From the NCBI GenBank assembly GCA_905233165.1, contig CAJODL010000009.1, forward strand, positions 1-62,436: a stretch of DNA of 62,436 bases. Reading direction: 5' to 3'. The DNA is from an uncultured Prevotella sp. Lineage in GTDB: Bacteria > Bacteroidota > Bacteroidia > Bacteroidales > Bacteroidaceae. Positions 40,289 through 47,574 of the stretch are shown here, piece by piece; position 1 is the stretch's first letter, and every line of letters begins with the position of its first letter. Below the pieces are notes generated by a model. It made no database searches, had not been told where the DNA came from, and saw only the letters and a program-made list of their open reading frames with translations. The position numbers and the translations under genes are program-made.

Positions 40289-40522
40289 ATGGAAGACAAC
40301 CGCATCAATATATTAAAGTATAAGATGGAGTATTATTATGGTCAACCGATAGAGCCTAGAGACAAAGGAACAAAGTATCTGCTAACTATTCCGTTTCCTC
40401 TTGATGAAGAACAAATCAAAGTCATTTTAATGATTATAAAAGAAATGTGGCACACATATACACCTGCACTTAGTTCATATGAACTAGCAGCACTAGACCC
40501 AAGAACTGAGGAGGACTACTGA
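40289..40522 (+). CDS. Small early protein, unknown
   Basis: A 77-residue protein 3 bases after thyX, so probably co-translated. Strand-helix pattern KYLLTIPFPLDEEQIKVILM near the centre. The end is acidic. No family recognised. Confidence 0.55.
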   Translation: MEDNRINILKYKMEYYYGQPIEPRDKGTKYLLTIPFPLDEEQIKVILMIIKEMWHTYTPALSSYELAALDPRTEEDY

Positions 40523-40525
40523 CTT

Positions 40526-40678
40526 ATGGAAGAGCACACATTTGACTGGATCAGATCTGGACACGGACCATGGGATAATTCTCTCACATGTCCTAAGTGC
40601 GGATTTAAGGTGTTATTACCAGAGAGTTATGAAGTTCAATACAAATACTGTCCATTGTGCGGGAGGAAGAACTCATGA
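40526..40678 (+). CDS. Zinc-ribbon mini-protein
   Basis: A 50-residue protein with two CxxC knuckles: LTCPKCGF near residues 23-30 and YCPLCGRKNS at the C terminus, the classic zinc ribbon. ATG 40526 lies 3 bases after the previous stop. Such proteins bind nucleic acid or proteins; many phage ones are transcription or translation modulators. It overlaps the next gene by ATGA. Confidence 0.75.
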   Translation: MEEHTFDWIRSGHGPWDNSLTCPKCGFKVLLPESYEVQYKYCPLCGRKNS

Positions 40679-40854
40679 GATGCCCGACACGAGATGAGAA
40701 AATGTTCAAGCATATTACTGTGCGTTGTAATACTGAAGATCTCAAGAAACTCCAGGCGATCGTGGATGGGAACGGGTGCGAGAACAAATCAGATGCAATA
40801 AGGGCAGCTATTAACTTTGCGTATATCTTCACGAGAAAGAAGAAGGAGGCGTAA
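40675..40854 (+). CDS. Ribbon-helix-helix DNA-binding protein
   Basis: A 59-residue protein starting at ATG 40675 (AGGAGG upstream) within the stop of the previous gene. HITVRCNTEDLKKLQAIV then ENKSDAIRAAINFAY is a ribbon-helix-helix pattern (Arc/CopG-like): one beta strand that enters the major groove and two helices for dimerisation. Likely a small transcription regulator. Confidence 0.7.
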   Translation: MRCPTRDEKMFKHITVRCNTEDLKKLQAIVDGNGCENKSDAIRAAINFAYIFTRKKKEA

Positions 40855-40858
40855 AAGT

Positions 40859-41017
40859 ATGGATAACCAGTTTATAAGTTTTCAGCGTCTTTCGCAGCTT
40901 GCATCAAATTTTCTTGCCCATAAGGCTGTGGATGATTACTCGACGTTAGAGAAAAAAGTTAATGCATTGTTTCAAGAAATATGGGATGACGGTTATGACT
41001 CTTATTTACAAGAATAA
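40859..41017 (+). CDS. Small early protein, unknown
   Basis: A 52-residue helical protein. ATG 40859 follows AAGGAGG; the upstream frame is the shadow of the previous gene. It reads FISFQRLSQLASNFLAHKAV then an acidic C terminus. No family recognised. Confidence 0.5.
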   Translation: MDNQFISFQRLSQLASNFLAHKAVDDYSTLEKKVNALFQEIWDDGYDSYLQE

Positions 41018-41038
41018 TGATCTAAGGGAGGACTAATC

Positions 41039-41146
41039 ATGCAATTTCCACCACCTCCAGGACTTGCGTTTTTAGCTTATATGAGCGGCAGCATTTCGAG
41101 AGAAGAATATTTGGAATTGGTTAGAATGTGGGAGGAAAAAGAATGA
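41039..41146 (+). CDS. Mini-protein with proline-rich start (35 residues)
   Basis: ATG 41039 lies 8 bases after AGGGAGGAC. The product starts MQFPPPPGLAFLAYMSG and ends with ISREEYLELVRMWEEKE. It overlaps the next gene by ATGA, which supports real translation. Its function is unknown. Confidence 0.55.
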   Translation: MQFPPPPGLAFLAYMSGSISREEYLELVRMWEEKE

Positions 41147-41505
41147 CTGATGCGATAGTCGAACCTTGGTTTTGTAATCGGAATACTATTATGTTCACCA
41201 CAATAACTGAATGGCATAACCTGATAAATAATCCTGTTGATTTACCGAATGAGAATGACTTGTGTGTGGTTGCTTTTCTAAAAGATGGTAGTGTCAGTAT
41301 CGATAGCCATGGTCTATATGGTTACAGCGACGCAAAAATATCTTTTTATACCGATGACGATGAATATGGGCGCTTGTATTGTGATGAGGAGTATTCTAAT
41401 CATTATGGACGAATAGTAGCATGGGCTATTCCACCAGCTTTTGAAAAAATGGAAACTGTACTGAATAAATGGCTTTTAGGTAAGGAGGATACCAAGAATG
41501 ACTGA
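41143..41505 (+). CDS. Early protein, unknown
   Basis: A 120-residue protein. ATG 41143 overlaps the preceding stop and follows GGGAGG. It has the strand pattern NDLCVVAFLKDGSVSIDSHG and ends with YGRIVAWAIPPAFEKMETV, faintly like DUF551-type proteins (which end in an AWxPxP strand). It overlaps the next gene by 8 bases. Confidence 0.5.
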   Translation: MTDAIVEPWFCNRNTIMFTTITEWHNLINNPVDLPNENDLCVVAFLKDGSVSIDSHGLYGYSDAKISFYTDDDEYGRLYCDEEYSNHYGRIVAWAIPPAFEKMETVLNKWLLGKEDTKND

Positions 41506-41911
41506 CAACGTAAATCATCCGTCTCACTATGCGGATAAGGAAATTGAGGTAATTGATTATATTCGTGACACACTTGGTGCTGATGAGTTTGTTGGATATT
41601 GCATTGGTAATGTTCTCAAGTATACCTCTCGCTGGCGTAAAAAGGGCGGCGTGGAGGATCTTGAGAAGGCGAAAGTATATCTGGAATGGGGAATTCAGAA
41701 GCAGAATGAGATAGAAGGTTATACTGGCACATATCCGTGGGGTAAGGATACGAATGGAGATGAAGTTGACGTCAGATATTTTGCAGACCAGAGATTTTGT
41801 CGATTTGAGCATGGAAAGTTCGTTGACGGATGCAAAATCAGAGAAGAGAAAGGTTGCCAGGATTGTAACTGGTATATGACTGACAAAGAAGCGGAGGTAA
41901 GAGGACTGTGA
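41498..41911 (+). CDS. DUF3310 (SaV-like) protein
   Basis: A 137-residue protein whose first 66 residues match DUF3310: VNHPSHYADKEIEVIDYI, EFVGYCIGNVLKYTSRWRKK and EDLEKAKVYLEW. This domain is common in phages; some databases call it a nucleotide kinase without direct evidence. The C-terminal half has four or five Cys residues (RFCRFEHGKFVDGCKIREEK then GCQDCNWY) that may bind zinc. It overlaps both neighbours. Confidence 0.8.
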   Translation: MTDNVNHPSHYADKEIEVIDYIRDTLGADEFVGYCIGNVLKYTSRWRKKGGVEDLEKAKVYLEWGIQKQNEIEGYTGTYPWGKDTNGDEVDVRYFADQRFCRFEHGKFVDGCKIREEKGCQDCNWYMTDKEAEVRGL

Positions 41912-42333
41912 AGTATCCTTGCTTGTATGTGACATATTGGCGTGATACTGGATATCCTGAGTATACGGAACTTGATGGACGACCTATCGAATACCAAGTT
42001 ACCGTTGAAAACACTTATCATGATCGCAGAGTAGAACAAAAAGCCATATTTGATAAGAAGAGCACTTCTTGGAAGGTATTAAAATGGGACAATGAAACTG
42101 AGTCTTATAAGTATGATGATCTTGAAAAAGGAGAACTTGTGATTGCATGGGCGTACAATCCTTTTGCCTATATAGATGACTTAACAGAAAATAAACCATG
42201 CTTTAAAAAAGAGAATCGAAGACTATTGATTAGTTTCCTTGAAATGTCACAACGTTGGATTAGTAGTATTGGCAATTATTTTCTTGAACTAGAGGAAAAA
42301 AAAATAAATGAAATCATTTTTGCATGGAATTGA
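41908..42333 (+). CDS. Early protein, unknown
   Basis: A 141-residue protein with GTG start at 41908 overlapping the previous stop (GTGA). Beta pattern near IEYQVTVENTYHDRRVEQKA, an AWAYNPFAYIDD segment near 90-101 and a long C-terminal helix. No family recognised. Sequence is more AT-rich toward the end. Confidence 0.5.
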   Translation: MKYPCLYVTYWRDTGYPEYTELDGRPIEYQVTVENTYHDRRVEQKAIFDKKSTSWKVLKWDNETESYKYDDLEKGELVIAWAYNPFAYIDDLTENKPCFKKENRRLLISFLEMSQRWISSIGNYFLELEEKKINEIIFAWN

Positions 42334-42577
42334 ATGCTTACGATATAGAAACCAATAAAAAGATCGGAGTATTAACTACGTCCTGAAGAAATAGTGAATC
42401 AGGACAGATTACTATGACGATTCCTGAAAACCAAGGATTTTATGTAAGTTCTCTGGAGATTATAAAACTTGCGCGTTTAGCAAAGGAGACACTTGATTTA
42501 TGAAATGAGATAATATATGGTAATCATGAAAGAACAAAAAAAACTAAATGAAATTATGTGAAGGAGATATTGTACGA
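42334..42577. other. AT-rich gap with a doubtful 29-codon frame
   Basis: This stretch holds no clear gene. The only frame worth noting runs 42414-42503 (MTIPENQGFYVSSLEIIKLA and nine more residues), with a weak ribosome site, so it may be a remnant. No terminator or promoter of the early family was found. Confidence 0.4.
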
Positions 42578-42817
42578 ATGATCGACAATAAAGAACGCAT
42601 TATTAAAGCCATCAACAATGCAATAAATATGGCTATTTGGCATGGTGGAGATCCAGGAGGACCATATTTTACAGAAAGCGAAAATTTATCGGCTGCTATG
42701 AATGAGCTAGCTGAGTGTTTAAACGTTAGTTGGAAATGGTCGGACAAAACTCCTGACGGATACGAATGTCACGAAAATTATTATCCAGTGTTGTATTTAA
42801 AGGAGAAAACCGAATGA
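42578..42817 (+). CDS. Small early protein, unknown
   Basis: A 79-residue protein; ATG 42578 is used because AAGGAG lies upstream of it and downstream of the alternative ATG at 42548. It is acidic and Trp-rich (INMAIWHGGDPGGPYFTESE, NVSWKWSDKTPDGYECHENY). It overlaps the next gene by ATGA. Confidence 0.5.
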   Translation: MIDNKERIIKAINNAINMAIWHGGDPGGPYFTESENLSAAMNELAECLNVSWKWSDKTPDGYECHENYYPVLYLKEKTE

Positions 42818-43071
42818 AAGAACTACGTGAAATGTTAAGGCAGGCTTCATTGGAGCTCTGCCATTTTAATAATGCTCGGGTTAAATTCCTGATGGAAGAA
42901 CTGTCATCCATGGGTGTCTATAACAAGCAGACATTCATGGATATTTTTACGCCTTACTTCAGTGGGGATCCATGGGACAATCCTGCATATTCCAAGAAGA
43001 CCTTCAGCATTATGGACAGCATGATCCTTGAGAAAGTGTTTAATCAGCTGAAAGAAGAGGAAGAGAAATGA
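42814..43071 (+). CDS. Small helical early protein
   Basis: An 85-residue, all-helical protein (MKELREMLRQASLELCHFNN, YSKKTFSIMDSMILEKVFNQ) with an acidic tail. Coupled by ATGA overlaps to both neighbours. Function unknown. Confidence 0.5.
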   Translation: MKELREMLRQASLELCHFNNARVKFLMEELSSMGVYNKQTFMDIFTPYFSGDPWDNPAYSKKTFSIMDSMILEKVFNQLKEEEEK

Positions 43072-43368
43072 AAGTAATCAAACATGGTAAATATTTCAGT
43101 TCTGGCTACGAAGACATCGATCACACCGATCTTTACGGAAAATGTGAAAACTGTGGATGCGAGTTTAAAACCTATTACAATATTGAGCGTGATAATCCTA
43201 AAAAAGGCGATATTAACATTATTCCAGATGCAGATTGCATGGCTATGGTCGTAGAACCGGATTTTGTATATGGTGGTTCTTCAAAAAAAAGTAATGGCCT
43301 CTGTAGCATGTTCTTGTTTATGTCCTGAATGCAGAGCAAAAGTTACGTTAAAATGGAAATGGGGATAA
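43068..43368 (+). pseudogene. Zinc-ribbon protein interrupted at an A8 tract
   Basis: The frame from ATG 43068 has a zinc knuckle CENCGCEF (residues 26-33) and runs until TGA 43326. At A8 (43283-43290), removing one A gives a frame that continues to TAA 43366 as VMASVACSCLCPECRAKVTL then KWKWG, supplying the second CPEC knuckle expected of a zinc ribbon. Thus the complete protein (~99 residues) needs a shift at the A tract. It may be a real mutation, a sequencing or assembly error, or polymerase slippage. Confidence 0.65.
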
Positions 43369-43369
43369 C

Positions 43370-43531
43370 ATGACTGAGCATATTGGATTCATGGTGGATA
43401 AACCGAAATACAAGAAATCTATTTTGTGTCTAATTGGATTACATAAAGCTTCTCGGTATATGATTGAACGCAAAGACGGAATTGATTACTTTATTTGCAA
43501 ACAGTGCGGAAAGCGATACAAGATTCTGTAA
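43370..43531 (+). CDS. Zinc-binding mini-protein (53 residues)
   Basis: ATG 43370 lies just after the preceding stop. The product (MTEHIGFMVDKPKYKKSILC and on) ends with a CKQCGKRYKIL knuckle; an earlier Cys20 and a His may complete a zinc site. Typical of small phage nucleic-acid-associated proteins. Confidence 0.55.
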   Translation: MTEHIGFMVDKPKYKKSILCLIGLHKASRYMIERKDGIDYFICKQCGKRYKIL

Positions 43532-43571
43532 TTTGAATTGCTGCTTTATGCGTCTATTAAGGAGATTTAAC

Positions 43572-43850
43572 ATGCATATTCTTGACGAACATGACAAATG
43601 GATAGAGATAGATGTTAAAAGAGAAGATTACCAAGATAAAGAAATTATTGACATGATTATTGAAGAACGTCCATGGGATCTTAGAAATAGACAAAGAAAC
43701 ATTACTATATTTTCCAAATGGGCCGATGGAGAAAAAGTATCAGATCTTGCTAAAGAATTTGGTTTAACCGGCAATAGTATTTATTACATCATTCAAAAAG
43801 GTGCAAAGATATATAACATGATTGTAAGAAGGAGAAGAAAGTTAGTATGA
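43572..43850 (+). CDS. Helix-turn-helix (sigma-region-4-like) protein
   Basis: A 92-residue protein. ATG 43572 follows TTAAGGAG. Residues 50-85 (ITIFSKWADGEKVSDLAKEF then GLTGNSIYYIIQKGAKIY) form a helix-turn-helix of the type found in sigma-70 region 4 and related regulators. Residues 16-30 (KREDYQDKEIIDMI) match the start of the next gene, showing a duplication. Likely transcription regulation. Confidence 0.65.
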   Translation: MHILDEHDKWIEIDVKREDYQDKEIIDMIIEERPWDLRNRQRNITIFSKWADGEKVSDLAKEFGLTGNSIYYIIQKGAKIYNMIVRRRRKLV

Positions 43851-44383
43851 ACAGAAGTAACAGAGAAGATTATCAGGATGATGAGATTGTTAAGAAGATT
43901 CCTGAGACATATGAAAAATATGGTCATTATGCTGTAAGGAACTTCAGTATTTTTAATAACTGGCGAAAAGGTGAGACTTATGCGTCAATTGGTAAGCATT
44001 ACGATTTAAGTAGGCAGTACACATATGAAGTAGTTGCTGCACAAAGACGTCTGTATGATTCTATTAAAAAGCATCGGGAATCTAAAGAGCAAAGTATTGC
44101 AGAACAAAACATCAAGAAAATTGTAGACCTCATTGATTATAACGTAAAAGAAAGCACACGAGTTTTTAACTGTCTTGCAAGACACTTTAGGAAAAATATA
44201 CATGATCCGGCTTGGAATCCATACGAAACCATCTCAAAAATGAATGACAGAGATTACTTAAACATACGTAACGCAGGCGTGAGAACTTTGCCGATATTCC
44301 ATGAAGTACGTGACGAAGCCAGAAGGAGGTTTAAAGAGGAAGATGACACAAGAGTGGATACCAGTGACGGAGAAGCTACCTGA
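43847..44383 (+). CDS. Helix-turn-helix plus alpha-CTD-like transcription regulator
   Basis: A 178-residue protein paralogous to the preceding gene in its first 75 residues (REDYQDDEIV; FSIFNNWRKGETYASIGKHY then DLSRQYTYEVVAAQ, helix-turn-helix at about 42-70). Residues about 103-155 resemble the C-terminal domain of the RNA polymerase alpha subunit: STRVFNCLARHF, then ISKMNDRDYLNIRNAGVRTL, the helix-hairpin-helix (NLGxKSL-like) that contacts promoter UP elements. This fusion suggests a factor that links specific DNA to an RNA polymerase. It overlaps the previous gene by 4 bases and the next by 41. Confidence 0.65.
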   Translation: MNRSNREDYQDDEIVKKIPETYEKYGHYAVRNFSIFNNWRKGETYASIGKHYDLSRQYTYEVVAAQRRLYDSIKKHRESKEQSIAEQNIKKIVDLIDYNVKESTRVFNCLARHFRKNIHDPAWNPYETISKMNDRDYLNIRNAGVRTLPIFHEVRDEARRRFKEEDDTRVDTSDGEAT

Positions 44384-44591
44384 GAGGGAAGGCCGATATT
44401 TAGTCACTGAGAAAAACAAGATCACATGTACAGTAAATGGTAAGCGGGACACGATCACTTACAGGCAGACCTTGCTTGGAGAGTACAGTCCCTGGAACGG
44501 CCTCTGGTATATTCCGAGCAATGGAAAGACTTCTGAGAATGTTACCGCCTGGATGCCTGGTCCTAAACCATATTACGACGGAGATGACTGA
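44343..44591 (+). CDS. DUF551-like protein
   Basis: An 82-residue protein whose start MTQEWIPVTEKLPEREGRYL and end VTAWMPGPKPYYDG match the small DUF551 family found in many phages; function unknown. ATG 44343 follows GGAGG and lies inside the previous gene, a 41-base overlap in a different frame. Confidence 0.75.
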   Translation: MTQEWIPVTEKLPEREGRYLVTEKNKITCTVNGKRDTITYRQTLLGEYSPWNGLWYIPSNGKTSENVTAWMPGPKPYYDGDD

Positions 44592-44594
44592 TGC

Positions 44595-44801
44595 GTGAGA
44601 GTTGCACCATGTAAAGGATGCCCGAATCGTTATCCTGCATGTCATGATAAGTGTGAGCATTATATTTCATGGAAGAAGGAACTTGAAGTGTCTAAGCAGG
44701 ATAATCGTGACCGTGTATCGTTTTATGAAGCAAAGAAGAATGCAATAGACTACACCAAGTACCGTTCCCGCAATGGATGGACAAGAACAGAAAGCCGATA
44801 A
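44595..44801 (+). CDS. Small Cys-rich phage protein
   Basis: A 68-residue protein with GTG start at 44595. CKGCPNRYPACHDKCEHYIS at residues 6-25 has four Cys and two His that could bind zinc; the rest is a charged helix. I recognise this short type from many phages; role unknown. Confidence 0.65.
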   Translation: MRVAPCKGCPNRYPACHDKCEHYISWKKELEVSKQDNRDRVSFYEAKKNAIDYTKYRSRNGWTRTESR

Positions 44802-44802
44802 A

Positions 44803-44827
44803 TCGCAGAAAATTCAACACCTATAGT
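44803..44827 (+). promoter_or_regulatory. Phage promoter-like element Ps with 5' hairpin
   Basis: TCGCAGAAAATTCAACACC then TATAGT (44822-44827), 18-base spacing. GTAG-AAGAC (44826-44834) pairs with GTCTT-A-CTAC (44843-44852), starting at the G of TATAG. It drives the 44.8-51.7 kb membrane-protein operon. Confidence 0.8.
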
Positions 44828-44872
44828 AGAAGACGTTTGGAAGTCTTACTACATTTTTAGGAGGTTTGAATT

Positions 44873-45109
44873 ATGAACTGGAGACTGATTTTGTGGTTTG
44901 CTGGATTTCTGGCGACAATCGGAGGATTGAAATTTGTATGGACATTTATGAGAGAAATGTTTAGCAAAGAGAACTTCGAGTGTTGGATAGATGCAGGAAA
45001 CGAGAAATTGAAGTCGGCGGCGCATAACATGTCTGACCGAATGAAAGAACGTAAAGAAAGGAAACGCGCAGAAAAAGAAGGCAAGACCGTAGTCTATAAA
45101 ATAAGGTAA
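44873..45109 (+). CDS. Small membrane-anchored basic protein
   Basis: A 78-residue protein with one N-terminal membrane segment (residues 5-24, LILWFAGFLATIGGLKFVW) and a strongly basic C-terminal helix (MKERKERKRAEKEGKTVVYK). First gene of the operon; ATG 44873 follows TAGGAGG. Function unknown. Confidence 0.6.
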   Translation: MNWRLILWFAGFLATIGGLKFVWTFMREMFSKENFECWIDAGNEKLKSAAHNMSDRMKERKERKRAEKEGKTVVYKIR

Positions 45110-45114
45110 AGCTA

Positions 45115-45151
45115 TGAGGAGTTTGTGGAAACACAGCTCCTCAGCTTTTTA
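45115..45151 (+). terminator. Terminator with GAAA loop
   Basis: TGAGGAG...TGTG-GAAA-CACA...CTCCTCA followed by GCTTTTT, third copy of this hairpin. Confidence 0.9.
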
Positions 45152-45168
45152 TTTGGAGGTGATATTTG

Positions 45169-45450
45169 ATGGCAGATCTTAAGCGAAAGCGTCCAATGTC
45201 AAATTACGATTTCACATTTGGCATGGGTGTGAACTGGGTAGATATGGATTCAGGTGTCATATACCACATACAGGAGTATAAGGAGGCTCTTGCAAAGGGA
45301 GAGAAGCCAAAAGGGATCCGGATGACCAAGGTAGGCAATGGTGCTGAGGTTGGTTACAAGGATCCTGTTATTGTGGCGGAACTCATGAAAGACCCTGATC
45401 CAGATCCACGATATTCTGAAGAACCTATAAGAAGGAGGAAAAGACTATGA
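45169..45450 (+). CDS. Conserved phage protein, unknown
   Basis: A 93-residue soluble protein. ATG 45169 follows GGAGGTG. The N-terminal half reads YDFTFGMGVNWVDMDSGVIY and the C-terminal end is acidic then basic (DPDPDPRYSEEPIRRRKRL). It overlaps the next gene by 4 bases. No function known. Confidence 0.5.
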   Translation: MADLKRKRPMSNYDFTFGMGVNWVDMDSGVIYHIQEYKEALAKGEKPKGIRMTKVGNGAEVGYKDPVIVAELMKDPDPDPRYSEEPIRRRKRL

Positions 45451-45746
45451 CACTCAAAGAACGCGCAAAACGGATGAAGAACTTACTTAAAGCTGAGGGT
45501 GAGTATGATCCTCGCAAGAACGAAAATGCTGAAGAGCTTATTGAAGCTGGTGTGGACGGACTCTGGCTTGGAGGTCTTTCTGCACTTACGGGTGTAGTTA
45601 TTGGTGAACTGGTTACGTGGCCTTTTGAGAAGCGGTATATTCAGCACGTATACGACTGGGGCTTCAAAGATGGACAGGTTAAGGCTTACAAGAATTCTGT
45701 AAAAGCTTTTGGAAGAAATAATGCGAAAGAGGTAACGCTATCATGA
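45447..45746 (+). CDS. Small membrane protein
   Basis: A 99-residue protein with one membrane segment at about 38-57 (GLWLGGLSALTGVVIGELVT) and amphipathic flanks. ATGA overlap with the next gene. Probably partners with the DUF6353-like protein that follows. Confidence 0.55.
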   Translation: MTLKERAKRMKNLLKAEGEYDPRKNENAEELIEAGVDGLWLGGLSALTGVVIGELVTWPFEKRYIQHVYDWGFKDGQVKAYKNSVKAFGRNNAKEVTLS

Positions 45747-46615
45747 GTTATATTGCAGACGGTTACAAGATCATGGGTACCTGGCTTGGCGATTGGGCAG
45801 AAAAGCATAAGGCAGACATATTTACTGGCATCAGCATCATTGGTACGGGTGCGACTGCGGTTATTTCTGCGATGGATACCTCTCGTGCCGTACGTAAGAT
45901 CGATGCGAAGGAGCTTGAGACCGGTGAAGAGCTTGACTGGAAAGAGAAAGTTAAGCTTTGCTGGAAGGACTATATTCCGACTGGACTGACTGTGCTCGGA
46001 ACAGATGCGGCTTCTATTGCAAGTAACCGTGTGAGTGCGAAGACTATAACGGATCTGAGTGCCAGTTATGCGATGCTTGAGAACCTGTATGAGCGCCATA
46101 AGAAAAAGACTCGTGATGTCGTAGGCGATAAGAAAGAGCAGGCCATTCGCGAGCAGATTGCGAAGGAAGAAGTCAATCAATATTTCTCATGGGTGAAAGT
46201 TCCGCCTCAGAGAGATCCTAACGATGACCTGTGGATGGACGGATATTCTGGAATCATCTTCTGGTCTAACGTTGATAAACTCAGGAGACATGAGGCAAGA
46301 CTTCAGGAAATGATGGCAGATATGAAGCCTCGTGGTGATGAATATGATTATTACGACAAGATGATCGGTGTCAATTATGGTGAATGGCTGGCAGGTTTAA
46401 ATTTGGAGAATCCTGACGAGTGCAAATCTGTGCGTAACAGACGTATTGGTTGGAACAAGGGATTTGCCAAAGATGGTTCAGATGATGATCCTATTATATT
46501 CTATACCACTGCGATGGAGATTGATCAGGGCGCTCGCGTAGTTCATGTGATAAATTGGGAAACAGAACCCACTGATATGAAACTTGGACGGTTGATTAAG
46601 AGCTCCGGATTTTAA
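45743..46615 (+). CDS. DUF6353-like membrane protein 1
   Basis: A 290-residue protein. Residues 20-45 (KADIFTGISIIGTGATAVIS) and 75-100 (YIPTGLTVLGTDAASIASNR) are hydrophobic; residues 105-150 are coiled coil; the C-terminal ~140 residues are a soluble domain with YSGIIFWSNVDKLRRHEARL and DPIIFYTTAMEIDQGARVVH. The layout resembles a phage family I recall as DUF6353; a second member is at 49412. Function unknown. Its stop lies in the loop of a terminator. Confidence 0.6.
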   Translation: MSYIADGYKIMGTWLGDWAEKHKADIFTGISIIGTGATAVISAMDTSRAVRKIDAKELETGEELDWKEKVKLCWKDYIPTGLTVLGTDAASIASNRVSAKTITDLSASYAMLENLYERHKKKTRDVVGDKKEQAIREQIAKEEVNQYFSWVKVPPQRDPNDDLWMDGYSGIIFWSNVDKLRRHEARLQEMMADMKPRGDEYDYYDKMIGVNYGEWLAGLNLENPDECKSVRNRRIGWNKGFAKDGSDDDPIIFYTTAMEIDQGARVVHVINWETEPTDMKLGRLIKSSGF

Positions 46616-46627
46616 GGGGCTCTTTTC
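46598..46627 (+). terminator. Terminator overlapping the gene end
   Basis: AAGAGCTCC (46598-46606) pairs with GGGGCTCTT (46616-46624), followed by TTTT. The stop codon TAA is in the loop. Confidence 0.8.
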
Positions 46628-46629
46628 AA

Positions 46630-46654
46630 TCGCGAAAAATTCAACGCTTATGAT
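46630..46654 (+). promoter_or_regulatory. Phage promoter-like element Pt
   Basis: TCGCGAAAAATTCAACGCT then TATGAT (46649-46654), 18-base spacing. A weak ATAG/CTAT hairpin follows before the ribosome site. Confidence 0.7.
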
Positions 46655-46704
46655 AGGAAATGGCATCCGCTATTTTCAATACAAATTATTTGGAGGTTTG
46701 AATT

Positions 46705-47010
46705 ATGGCTGACAATGAAAAGGTTGTAAAGACGACTGGTGAAGTGACTGAAGCGGAACAGACTCAGGTGGAAAAGACTGAAGAAAAGAAGCAGAAACTC
46801 ACTAGGTGGCAGCGGTTCAAAAGAGGAGTAAAGAAACATAAGAAAGCAATTATTGGGACTGGACTCGGTATTTTGGGATCGGCTGGTGCTAGTGCAGGTG
46901 TTGCGTATTTCGTAGGTAAGAAACACGGAGAGCAGAACGCATATGCTCAGCAACAGTGGGAAATGGAACAGCAACAGAAGATGGACAGCTTAGACCCGAA
47001 TATTGATTGA
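46705..47010 (+). CDS. Small single-span membrane protein
   Basis: A 101-residue protein: charged N terminus (about 1-45), one membrane segment at 49-71 (IIGTGLGILGSAGASAGVAY), then a Gln-rich tail (NAYAQQQWEMEQQQKMD). ATG 46705 follows TTGGAGG. Function unknown. Confidence 0.6.
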   Translation: MADNEKVVKTTGEVTEAEQTQVEKTEEKKQKLTRWQRFKRGVKKHKKAIIGTGLGILGSAGASAGVAYFVGKKHGEQNAYAQQQWEMEQQQKMDSLDPNID

Positions 47011-47023
47011 AAGGAGGCCGAGG

Positions 47024-47062
47024 GGAGTATTATGGAAACATGGTACTCCTCTTTTCTTTCTC
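47024..47062 (+). terminator. Terminator-like hairpin with GAAA loop
   Basis: GGAGTATTATG-GAAA-CATGGTACTCC followed by TCTTTTCTTTC. It resembles the cassette terminators but no promoter follows; it may attenuate transcription within the operon or occlude the next start. Confidence 0.75.
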
Positions 47063-47063
47063 C

Positions 47064-47363
47064 ATGTTTGAAAAGTTTACTAAAAAGGTTTCAGCAAAAG
47101 CAACGAACCAGGCAGTTGAAGGTGCGAAGGAATCTCTGAACGACAAACTGGAACAATATTCGGGAATTATCAAGGTAGGTCTTGTCGTGGGAGTTATTGC
47201 GTTCGGCGGTAACAAGTTATTTAAGGGATCTGGCAATTCGAATCAGTCATATGGAAATGGACAACCGATCATAATTAACAATTATTATCAGGAATTTAAG
47301 GGAGAGGAGCGTACAACCCATGCAAAAAGACAAAGTTATCAAAACGGTCAAAGACGTCGGTGA
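47064..47363 (+). CDS. Small membrane protein, start uncertain
   Basis: About 99 residues from ATG 47064; ATG 47040 in the same frame is an alternative. Neither has a good ribosome site because the terminator-like hairpin precedes them. The protein has an amphipathic N-terminal helix, a membrane segment (SGIIKVGLVVGVIAFGGNKL) and a Gln/Asn-rich tail with PIIINNYYQEF. It overlaps the next gene by 44 bases. Confidence 0.5.
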   Translation: MFEKFTKKVSAKATNQAVEGAKESLNDKLEQYSGIIKVGLVVGVIAFGGNKLFKGSGNSNQSYGNGQPIIINNYYQEFKGEERTTHAKRQSYQNGQRRR

Positions 47364-47574
47364 TGTTGCCATGTATATTGGTAGTGCATCAATCGTCAGA
47401 CCTTTTGTGAGTAAAGAGAATGTTCAGTTGAACGGACCGCTGCAGTTGTGCGCTTACGGAGCTGGGGCGGTTATTTCTTTTGGACTGGGTTCATGGACAT
47501 CCAATTGGTTCAATAAGATTGTGGACACTGTTGTAGACTTTGTTGAGGATATTTCGGAGGATGATGACACATGA
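47320..47574 (+). CDS. Small membrane-associated protein
   Basis: An 84-residue protein starting at ATG 47320 inside the previous gene. Hydrophobic segments at about 15-30 and 43-62 (LCAYGAGAVISFGLGSWTS) and an acidic tail (VDFVEDISEDDDT). ATGA overlap with the next gene. Function unknown. Confidence 0.55.
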   Translation: MQKDKVIKTVKDVGDVAMYIGSASIVRPFVSKENVQLNGPLQLCAYGAGAVISFGLGSWTSNWFNKIVDTVVDFVEDISEDDDT

